Below are positions 39,498 to 51,637 of a stretch of 64,000 nt of DNA, one piece after another. The notes beneath the pieces are model-generated. The model ran no database searches, was not told where the DNA came from, and saw only the letters and a list, made by a program, of their open reading frames with translations. The translations under genes were made by a program, and so were the position numbers. Source of the stretch: Sipunculus nudus (taxonomy: Eukaryota; Annelida; Sipuncula; Golfingiida; Sipunculidae); assembly GCA_026874595.1 (NCBI GenBank), contig CM049316.1:52583676-52647675 (forward strand). Reading direction: 5' to 3'. Each line of letters opens with the position of its first letter. The stretch's first letter is position 1.

Positions 39498-41560
39498 CAT
39501 TGATTTAAAAATAAAAGACGCATACTTTTTCTGGGTAAGTTGTGTTACATTTACAATCATTAACAATATCTCTTGTGCTTTTTCTCTAGGCGTTTATTGA
39601 CATGCCTATGTCAGGGTAGTCCCTCTGCACGATCCCCGCTCGGGGTATCTCCCCTCGCTCCCGCAAGATCTTCGCCTCCGGGGCTATTTCCTCTCATGTC
39701 CGTCATATCTCGCGACCGGCTGTTAACTGGCATTGTTCACCAGCGTGAACAATATACATACACATAACAGTCCATCTCAACATGGTCTCGTTCACGCAGA
39801 AACGTCCTCACGGGGTAGATTGACAGACTCACGGCGGAGCCTATGGGAAATATATAACATGACATTATGAAGACCCGCACGGTGCGGCCACGCATAAACG
39901 CCTTATGCGCGCATACAAAAATATCCTCGCGCCTTTTTAAATGTAGTTCACACATTTTCTATATGTAACATAATTTCATGCTTATGACTTAGAATCTGTA
40001 AATCCATAAAGCCGATATTTTATATTCCGTATATGCATAAATATTTTGTATTTTTAGTATGTGCACAGATGTTTTACTTATTAAAATAAGTTAATAATAA
40101 AATAACAGGCCTATGAAATGAATGAATATATTTTAAGATGATGTTCATCCATGATGATGATTATGATGGTGATAACATTGTTAATATATTGATGGGAATA
40201 TGGATTAGTGTGCTTTTGTATCACCCTGCTATATAGCGGGTTGTGTGTAGTGTGCTGCGGGGAATACAAAAGTGCATAGAAAGCAAGAGCCCGCCATACA
40301 CCAAGTGGCAAAACTTATCGGCACTCGTCCCATGGACTGGGAATTAAATAAATACCGAGGATTAAGTTGAAGTTTTAAAAATTAATAACTCAAAATGACA
40401 TAATAAGGGTGACGCTCTTTAATTAAAGATACAAATAGTATACATAATCCTCAGAAATACAGAACAATGTTAGAGGTTAACAATATAATAATAATAATAA
40501 TATACAATCTATTCTGTGGTTGCATTAATTATATCTGGATCATTTGGTATCTATAAATGTTATACTTTATCATATAAAATAATAAAACTAATGATAATCA
40601 CGCGTTGATATTGTGTGTTTTTGTTCCAGCTGCTGTCTAGCGGCGGGTCAGGCAGCACGGTTGGTGGCAGCTCGGTGTCCCCCGCCAGCTCGTGTTGTGA
40701 GGGGGGCCGGCCAATAATGACAGACCCCGCTACTGGACAGACTATATGCTCCTGCCAATATTCCCCAGCCCTCCTGGGTTCGTACCCCCGGGTTGCGGGC
40801 TTGCCAGATTCCATGTACGGTTCAGCTTACGCTCACGGATTGATGCCGCTCGGAACTGACCCCTCAGCATTTTACAGCCCGCTGGTGAGTTGTTTTTACT
40901 TATAGCCTATTATTAGGACGTGCACGTCACACCTTCACCCACACATTTTTTCACCTGTTATACTTAACACCTTGACTGAACCAAATTGACTTTAATTTAA
41001 AATAATTATATATACACGGGCACGCATTACCCCAAAAAAAACGCAGAGATTTCATGTATATGTACCTATAAACTTGAATAGGAAACCGTTCGTCTGAAGT
41101 AAAAATACTAGAAATGTATAATGTTATTAGTCTTCAAAATATATTATAATTAATTAATAAGACTGAACTGCAGCTGCTATAGAAGAGTCGATTTTACAGT
41201 TAAATATATTCATGCTCTACATGTAAAGTTGTCTGTATATAGAAAATATACCAGTTGTTTTGTGCATATGTCTGTCCGATGTGTGACTGCATCAATTATT
41301 TATGAAAAGGGAATTTACTTTTATCTTGTAAGATTATATCAAAATTATATAATGAATATATTTTTATTATATTATCGATATACCCAGTAACCTCGAAAAT
41401 ACATTCAAGTTGATATATAACTTTGTGAAGGCAGGCATCTGAATATATTTTATAGAAATAAACACTTCTGTTAACAATTAAATTTGTTAATTGAAATAAA
41501 ATTATCAGGACTATATAAGAATACATTGCAGTGCTAATATAAGACCAGATAAAAGATTAA

Positions 41561-41614
<54 letters not shown>

Positions 41615-42573
41615 ATGTCTATTTTATACGATATACCCAGGCTTATTTATTTAATAAAAATGTGAGTGCATTGAACGTCTTTCATCATAAGAAGTTTAAA
41701 AGGTTAACATACAAGCGGCGTAAAATATATACATCTGGGTGTTGAACATTTAAATGCCGCTTGCTTATTATTTTTATCGGTGCGTTGACAGGAGATAACT
41801 TACCCATAAAGGAAAATTAGTCTTTCGGAAGTCATTTGTATAGAAATCAAAGAATAATATAAGTTCTGGGGCTATCTCCGGAAATATCTCACGTTTTTAA
41901 TTAATATGAACATTTATAATCATTTGCTACACCCCAGTGCAGCTACGATGAAGCAGACCAGATCTTAATCTGCCGGTATCCTGTTAACAGGAAACCCTTG
42001 TGTATATGAGAAGCTTTTGTTGTGCATGTGTCAAGATTTTATCAAACCTGGCGGGATGAAAGAAAATAAAAATCTACACTTTACCGGAAATAGAGAGCAG
42101 TTTAGGAAAAACTGCTAATACCTAATGTGTATGCTTCTCGGGAAAAGTGTTTTAACCTCTCTTCATATGACGTGAACGTACGACATCCGGTGACGTATTT
42201 ATGCAGATGAGATTCTTTTTAGGAATATGTGCAGTGGCACTGGTCGAGCAAGTAGTCATTAATATTCCTGTAATACAAATTCACAATCCTTATAGACGTC
42301 TTCTTTTTGTTCACACATGACCTTGTAGTTAACCCAAGCATGTATTCAAGGAATTATCAGTCTCACAATCATACTCTATATTCAGCCATTCATATTCTGG
42401 TGAGAAACATAATAATAACGTGCCTACTTCAGCAGCAAGATAGAATCAGTTATTTGTAAATTGTATGTGTGACTTGTAGTATATGCGTAAAATATATGGC
42501 GAGGCCGTTGCTCCCAAAATTCAATTATTTGAATACCTTTCTCAAGTTATGATTAATTTATGAATGAACATTG

Positions 42574-42639
<66 letters not shown>

Positions 42640-42784
42640 TATGCATGAGGACGTAACATTCACAAATTAAAAATAATACAGTAAAAGAAAGTATGTTTTT
42701 TTTTAATTTATGTGTCCGTGATATGTTAAATATTATATATATAATTTATATAATAGTCAATATATATTATGCATAATTTATACA

Positions 42785-42845
<61 letters not shown>

Positions 42846-43659
42846 CGCATCAAATCTAAATAGGGGAGCATTAAACATTAACAACCGTATATTCATGCAT
42901 GTATATATGTATCACATGTCATGGTGATTACCTTTGCTTTGTTTTGATGCATCGTATATATTTAATTGTATAGCCTGTTTCATCAAAATTACTGTCTATA
43001 TTTTACATTATGCATGTTTATCATAATTTATCTTGTATATAATATTATATTGATCAATCCATATATATATATAGAGAGAGAGAGGGAGATTGTATTTATT
43101 ACTATATATTATGCATAAATTATAGATTTGTATAATTCTTTCAGAGTGCGGGTTCCTCGACAGCCGCCTGTTACCCATATGACCCTGCCATGGCCACGTA
43201 CCCTTACACTAATGGGTGAGTTATAATATTCCTTTTTATTTTGTTGGGAATACAAATTTAACTTTTTTGAGGAATTTTTTTATATCAGACTAAATATTTT
43301 TTATTATTATTATTATCTGCTATACACATAGAAAGTGGATGCCATGGTTGTTGTTGTTGTGTTATAGACGATAAAGATTTAAATGACAATACTGACAAAA
43401 TATGTTTATAAATTCCATATAAAATATATTATACAATTTCGTTTTATTTTCAAATTAAATATTTCAAAATGAAAAGTTGAGGATTGCAGCTACCCCTTTG
43501 ATATAATATTTACCTTTGCACTTTGGCGAGACATAAGTATTGATTACAACGGTAAAACGTGCCATGACTGCCGCAACATCACCATCCATACACCAGTCTT
43601 ACTGACAATCAAATAACAAAACATATCCCCCAATAGCTGTGTCATATTGTTATTTTTTG

Positions 43660-43696
<37 letters not shown>

Positions 43697-44065
43697 TTAA
43701 CACATAAATTTGGCTTTAATCTTTGTAAGTGCACTAGAAAACATTGCTATGTACATCATCATACACAAGTGTACGTATCGAAAAAAAAAACTCGTGATAA
43801 ACATAGGTAGGATTTTTTTTAACATTCCTTTGTCTGATTAGAATATGCCATATTCTCTACATCAAAAAACGTGTTTATTGTATGTTGTAAGTAAATCAGT
43901 GCAAATTGCCCATATATGAATGCCTTATGTGTGAAACTCTGTGAAACTGATAATTTAATGTTAGCTCGATTATAGTTTGGAACAATATTTGACTTCATCA
44001 CGGGTATAAGATATTAAATTGTGAATTATAGTTATTTAGTTCCCTTTTTCTTATTTTCAACATGC

Positions 44066-44117
<52 letters not shown>

Positions 44118-46051
44118 TCGGGGTTGGTCTGTTCGTTTATATCAATAGATTGCATTTGTTTTCTAAAGATAGAATCCAGAGAAATCGAAAGATATCTTTG
44201 CCATTGAGACCCGAAGATCAAACATGGCTTGTCAATTCAGGTATATATGTAAAATGCACATACCAGTGCTCGTCAAACGGACGCGTAAGAAACGGGCAGT
44301 CAACGTGGTTTTACTGAACAAATTAGCGACAACTCGAGCAGCACTGTCAGCGATAAGGCCGAGCCTCTTTTTGTCCTCTAGCCTCATTTGCATATCAGCG
44401 TAAAGAGATAAGGCCCCAAAATGGCAAGAACGTCATGGGGAACTGATATAGATGTTTACTTTGCACTTGTTTCGACAGATTTTGGAGCGTGTGGGGACTT
44501 TTCTCACCGTCCAGAAGCCAATTCAGATGTCAGACTGCACATAATACCCTGACACCGGGTTAAACTGGTCTTTCTTATTGGTAGATCATAAATCGCCTAA
44601 AGCTGTGTGTGACATGAGAGAGTTAACACAGGAGCCTCCCCGTGTCTCAGGACAACAACACTGTAACAAGATAATTGATGTACATCAACTCTCCAACCCT
44701 GCAATTCAGTATCCGCCCTAATTAGGGCTATAACCAACTGCTTTTTACTGTTTTTGTAATCTTATTAAGATATTTACTGCTTGTCTAGCGACGTTTTAAC
44801 TTTGAAGTGGTTCATGAAATCTACTTTATCTTCTGACGGCCACTGTACATATTTCACCAAACCGTATATACGGAGTTCATTTAAGACACAGAAAGGTCAC
44901 TTTTCTCACCATTTTTTGTCTCGAGCTCAGACAGACCGACATAAATCTGTCACTGAAAGGTTGCCGTTCACACCAGTTTTACTTGCACATGTCAGATTCT
45001 TGCATTCAGGCAAGCTAGTGTATCTTTATCATCGGTGAAAGTTACACGCTTGTTAATTAGTATGTGAACACCCTGTTGACAAATGTGCAAGTGGGCTATG
45101 TGTATGTCAGTTAAAGAGCAAGTGTGCTCTCTGCGCATGCTCCTTGATAGAGATATTATTACGCAGACACAACAATGTCTTAGCAACTCCCAGATGAGGA
45201 CGCTGTGCACTTATCTTCACATGTAGCCCGTCTCACCGGCGCCACCAGCCCAGCTTTGGCTTGGCGAGTCCCTCCACTGATAAGGGAGCCCCGCCCATCA
45301 GTTATCACGTGACACTGCATTCATTCAGAACCTTCCACATACAAACATAAACCACTACAGAGTTAATAACTCTTCAGCAAGACATTTTTTATTCATATTT
45401 TATATTCTAATGTGCCATGGAAAATATTACTACAATATCTAAGAATATGTGTACAAATACTTATGTAGATAACAAAATATATACCACAGCAGTTCAAGAT
45501 TCATGAAAATAAGGAAATATACCACAGCAGTCTCATATTCATGAAAATAAGGACATATACCACAGCAGTCTAATATTCATGAAAATAAGGAAATATATAC
45601 CACAGCAGTCTAATATTCATGAAAATAAGGAAAAATACCACAGCAGTCTCATATTTATGAAAGTGAGTAAAATATACCACAGCAGTCTAACATTAATTAA
45701 AAAAAGGAAATGTACCACAGCAATTTAATATTTATGAAAATAAGGAAATATACCACAGCAGTAGGCTAAAATAGGCCTGTTCATGAAAATTAGGAAAAAT
45801 ACCACCGTAGTTTAATATTCAAGTAAATAAAAAAAACATTAGTGTTCTTATATCCATAATTTTTACCATCATAAAAATCTGTAATGTTCATGCACAGAGC
45901 ATCAGGGTCAGGAATGGGGGCTATTTTCCTCATTGGCAAATGCATGGGTCTATTTACTTAGAAATTCAGAAATCACTACTTGTGGAGCGATATATCTTTA
46001 TCCTTTTTTTAATTAAAGGAATACAGTGATAAAAATGATATAAACCTGATC

Positions 46052-46094
<43 letters not shown>

Positions 46095-46991
46095 TCAGGT
46101 TTTGAAAATGCTTTTCACACCAAAAGTTCCACGTGCGGTATAGCAGATATCAATCATTATTATTTAATAAATTTTAACTCTTTGTGCTACTTGAAACTTC
46201 TTCCTGCATTGAGAGTTGGCTGTACCCATATTTATGAGCATGGACATATCTGTTCTCATCCAATATTTTGTGTAAAATATTTTCCTTTGAGTGTAATTTG
46301 AAATAGTTTGAAAATATATTTTCAACTATAACTGACGTGACATGACTGTTCCCAGACAACCTGGTTATAGTGAGGAATAAATATGTCGATCATGTAGAGA
46401 GCGCCTCTGACATTTGTGCTTCGATTTATTAAAGAAACGGCTTTCTGGGGGATACTTAATGTAAACTGTCTTAGGAAATGTCAATCTTTTTACGACCAAT
46501 TCAAGACATGAAGTGTGCGGACTGATCCGTGAGACACACGAACCCGGGAGCTCAAAGCACAAGAAATCACAGACTGAGACGTTGGACAAGGTCTAACGTA
46601 ATCCCCACACACGCCCTCACACGGCAAGGCGTGCGCTTACAATAAAACACCTCACTCAGCCAAATACCCACACAAACAATTTCTACCGTGCATGCCCTTT
46701 GTCTGGGAACTCCTGTTAAACCGACCACTGACGTATACCGTGGTTTTTAACACGATATTCATGTATAAGCTCCAAAACTGATGGAGTATAAACATGGCGT
46801 TTTAAGATGGCTTATTCAGATTTATAGAAAGAGGCGTTACCTCATGAAAATAATCAGGGGAAATTGCAAACCGTGCGATTGCGTGGGTTTTTTTAAAACA
46901 GTGAAATTGGTGTAAAGTTGGCTGTCATATTATTATAATATTGCTAAACGTATCACCTGTAAATATAATAAATGACAAGTTGTGCAGTTCT

Positions 46992-47031
<40 letters not shown>

Positions 47032-50000
47032 TGTGAAAATGTGATCATCAACATTTTTTTATTTTAGGTTTTTATATTTTAAAAAGAGAAATACCAAATG
47101 ATGCCAATTTCGGTGGTCAGTTATTTGATATTTCGCAGTTCAGTCTGAAAATGTATCAGATATTATTTTATATTACGAAATTAATGCTCATTAATTAGGT
47201 TTAGTGTATATACTGAAGAAAAATATACATAAAATGATTGTATTGCGCTAACCAGAATGCTCCTATATTTGTGTAATGTTTTGCTTCAGATACGGCGGTG
47301 TTGACCTGCAAGCACGGAGAAAGAACGCAACGCGAGAGAGCACCAACACTTTAAAGGCGTGGCTTTATGAACATCGAAAAAACCCGTACCCCACGAAAGG
47401 CGAGAAAATCATGTTAGCGATCATCACCAAGATGACTCTGACCCAGGTGTCCACGTGGTTCGCCAACGCCCGCCGACGTCTGAAGAAGGAGAACAAAATG
47501 ACGTGGTCACCCCGCAACAGGACGGGGGATGACGACGGTGACAGACATTCCGACGACGGAAATCAAGATGGCGACAAAAGTGAAGCAGACGATTCTAAGG
47601 AGCAGGAAGATGGTGAGTTGAAATGTAAAAATGATGATTTGTATATAAAATATGTAAAAATAAGTAAAACGTGAACAAAAATAACATTTCAATGTGATAT
47701 ATGTCGCGCGCCATCTTCCGATCTGACCCATCTTAAGACCCAATATCCGATAATGATCTACCGATGCATGCCTACAGCTTTGGATTAAACTAAAGAATTT
47801 AAAGATGAAATAAATGTTCATTGTGATCCCCGAATACTACAGTTGTATATGTTACTGTATTTTATGTAGAAAGTAGCTGATGAGTGCAAAATCATAAACC
47901 TGCCAAGGTTCTGTACCTTGTACATTGATTTTATTATTTTTTTAATTTTGAATCAATTTGATATTGTTTAAATCAAGTTGATATTGTAGATCGGTTATCG
48001 GGCCTGACCCATATCTAGTTGGGACCGAACCAATAACCAGCATATAAAAATATTATCAATATCAGTAAATAACATAGGGAAAAGTGTTTTTTCCAAGTTG
48101 ACATTGTTGATCGGTTATTGGGTCTGATCCATCTTAAGATGGGCGGCCCACAACCGATGTCGGTTATTGGTTCATCTTAAGATGGTCAAGATCGCAACAT
48201 ATGTGTGAAAATATGTAGAATTCGTAAAAACTGAACAAAAATGAAATTTCTTCGTATTAAAATGTGAGGATTGGTAAATATGGACTAAAAATTATTTGTT
48301 AAAAATTACGTAGAATCGGTAAAAAAAAAACAACAAAATCAAATTTCCATGCATGTAAATACGTAGAATTTGTAAAAAGGGAACAATAAGGCCCCCAAAA
48401 AAAATAAAAGGTATGGTTCTCAGGCACCGCCCGCGCGCATCAATTTCAAACCCCCGCATCAAAAATTTTTATTTTGATTTTCAATAGACACTTTCCATTT
48501 TTTAGCTGCAGCCGCTCAGACATTTCTTTCGAGAAGATAAATTCATACAATTTCCTTTGTTATTTAGTGTTATTACTTGTTTAGCAAAATAAATCTGTTA
48601 TTATGCTTTTCCCTTATCATTTGACATTTTTATCGAAACATACCAAAAAATTAAACATAAAAAACCGCCCGCCCGCAATGATTTCTGAAGTGCCTGAGAA
48701 CCATAACTTTTTTTATTTTGGCCTAAAAAATCTCTTCGTAAAAAAATTTAATACATTTAATAGATTTAGTTAAATGAAAAAAAAGTAACATTTGTATGTA
48801 TACAAATATGTAGAATATTAAAATGTGAACAAAACAATTCTTGTATAAAATATGTGGAAAAAATTATTGAACAAAAATCAAATTATTATGCATAAAATAT
48901 GTAAACAAAATGAACAAAATAAATACAATTTCCTTGTTAAAAATGACGTAATTAATCGGTAAAATTCGACAAAGTAATTACCTTAAATTCATAGTTTAAA
49001 TGTCCTCTCAGTCTGTGTACCTAAACTATAGCTGTAATTAGTAACTGTCTGATAAACAAAAATAAAATCAAATATTGTAATATTGAAATTCCTAATGCTA
49101 ATAATTATTTTACTTCTGCCATGATAAAGGTAAATTTAAGAAAATATCCTTGAGATTTTTCTACTGTGCGGGGAAACAGGAAATGGCGTTGCGAGACCAT
49201 TTGAATTAGAGTTGATGAGGTATATAGAAAGAAAGAGCGGCCGGTCCCTTTAAATTTCAGAATACATTAAAGAAAAGTGAAAAGGAATAGTGTTGTACTG
49301 ACATAACCGTTCTTTGGGGTCGTTTCATGTACTGCAGTGTCTCTGTCGTATAGTCCACAGGGAATCTATCCTCAACAGGAGACGAGCATAAATTAATTCC
49401 AGCTCCTTAAGTGGTGACGCCACTTCCTGCGCAGTGGACGCATCAGCCAATTCATATTGAAATAGATGCTCGCCAAGAAATTTATTATTCTTCATTTAAA
49501 CACCTTTGAAGCCTTGTTAGTGAATGTCCGACCCACACTGGGAGCACGGGCTCTCTAAGTTAACAAAAGGGCGGGATTTAATTAATTCTTTAATTTCTCC
49601 TTAATACAAAGCAGCGCGATACTTGAGTTGTTACATAAGTCGCCCCAACACCGTGGTCTGGCCTTGTTGGCTCGAGATTAACATTTAAATCCGCAGGGAT
49701 CGAGCTATACAAATCGTCATTCTAAAGGGCGTAACCCCAACCGTATATATAGAGCTTTCCGGCGTACACACTAAGAATCATTTGCAAACACATTTAGTGG
49801 GATAGTTTATTTATATTTTCTACTCGAATGGTCCCCCTAGTTTGAGCTAGTGAAGGGGATTTCTGGCTTATTGTTACTGACTGGGTGGCGGTAAACTTTA
49901 AAGGAACTCCGCACGACCCAACCCGGAGACCAATAATCACTCGGTATGATTTTCAAAGATGTGTTTATTATTTACTTAGCGGCCCCTTTCTGGCCAGACG

Positions 50001-50412
50001 AGATCATTGTCGCGCGCTCTCCACCCAATACTAGCACATCAACTCTCACAATAGGCGCTCATTCGCTCCACCCAAGTACCGGATTAGCTTACCAATAGTC
50101 TCTTTCGAATAGTCACCCAGCTTGTTTAATTTAACACGTATAGTGTGCAGACTATTTTATTTAAGATGTCAAACCTTTGTCCTTCAGGCATATACAGGGT
50201 CTTTAAAAGAGCACGCGCACAAATATACACAAACTGCATGCAGTTTTTTCGTTTCTGATAGAAATAACGATATATTTATATATTCTCCGGTATAAAATAT
50301 AAATATATTAAACCATGATGTTCAGAAATAACTTGTTGTGAAAGCCATTGAAATATATAGATCAGTAGTTTATATATCAGTAGGATTTTTATATTTCATT
50401 TATATATATATT

Positions 50413-50443
<31 letters not shown>

Positions 50444-51024
50444 TTATATATATATCCTTAATTGTTTATATACCATTGTGCATTCTATTTTACTTATAAT
50501 AAATGTTTTGCTTTCCAAATTTGTTTGAAGTGAACCATGCATGCTCATAATATTGAATGTGTATTTATTTTTGTAAAATATAAATACACATTCAAACGTG
50601 CAGAAATAATATCAACGATTTTATTGTCAAAAATAAGTTCACTTAAATTAAGGTTTATCAATGCATAGTTCTCGTTTTGTTTTCACACTATATTAAATGT
50701 CAGTCAAAGGTAAAAACTTGGGGCATGGATATTATTTAGTGATCCGTTAGCAAGTTAACAACTGTAAAGAGACAAATTAGTTAACATGGATAAGACTTTA
50801 GCTTTTAAGCAACAAGAAAAAAAATTATTAAGAAGGTGCGAAAATAACATTTCGGTAATTTTTTACGTGACTTCACCAGTGTCGTGTTAAAGCATTCGTA
50901 CGTGAAAAAAATGATTTATGAAAAAATCTTTTGAAAAATAACATTTAGCCGACGACATCATCTATTTCAAGTTCATAACTGGTTTATATGAATTCCTATA
51001 ATAAATAATACCTCTTTTCCCAGA

Positions 51025-51077
<53 letters not shown>

Positions 51078-51582
51078 TTTTGGGTGCGCAAGTGCAAATC
51101 GTAATGTAACTGGTATCGTATATATAATTTATATATAATTTATAAATTTATTTATTTATCGCATGCATGTGTGAATATCGCTCAATCCTTTTGTTAGCAT
51201 CTCAGAACTGACAGGAACGATTTCAAATTTAAAAAGATAAAGATTATAACAGGTTTTTCCCCACAAGGGGCACGTTATTCTGCGGACGAGGGTGGTCGTT
51301 TTCCCCCGTTATAACCCCCAGGGTCGTCCGTCTTGACCAATGCCTGTAGTTTCCTTTGAATGAGAAGATTCCTGCCAATCATTCACTGATAGCCGTCACT
51401 TAGAGGGGTCCCCTCCCGCTGATTAAAGTCTCTGCAATACAGCGGGTTATATTGCCCATGCAGGTTTTTCCCCTCGGCTTAACCTCAGACATCCATCTGT
51501 GCATAAAAGCTTTTGCATTGTATTTTATATGGTTTTAAGTATAGACGTTTATATTTCCTGTCATGAGTGAAGACTTTTTTTC

Positions 51583-51637
<55 letters not shown>

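Larger units (their letters stand above)
36360..40629 (+). other. Irx intron 1 (4.27 kb)
   Basis: GT..AG intron with TA tracts at 37365-37397, 37415-37460 and 39449-39495. Complex islands lie at about 36480-36620, 37000-37160 (with TGATTGATGG, a Pbx/Hox-type site, at 37122-37131), 38000-38420 and 39590-39930. No further coding exon is supported. Confidence 0.75.
40885..43144 (+). other. Irx intron 2 (2.26 kb)
   Basis: GT..AG intron, very AT-rich, with TA tracts at 41566-41611, 42576-42632 and 42787-42841 and a (GA)n patch at 43072-43088. A less AT-rich patch lies at 41930-42260. No exon is seen. Confidence 0.75.
43216..47289 (+). other. Irx intron 3 (4.07 kb)
   Basis: GT..AG intron with TA tracts (43662-43694, 46054-46091), (GA)n at 44069-44115, a 38-bp tandem array (45478-45830), (CT)n at 46995-47028 and enhancer-like islands at 44340-44560 and 45190-45350. 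No exon is seen. Confidence 0.75.
47627..48970 (+). repeat. Degenerate AT-rich minisatellite (about 45-55 bp), interrupted
   Basis: Phrases such as AAAATATGTAGAATTCGTAA then CTGAACAAAAATGAAATTTC recur at about 47640, 48208, 48300, 48355, 48800, 48848 and 48895. They continue on both sides of the two inserted elements, so the array predates them. Confidence 0.65.
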
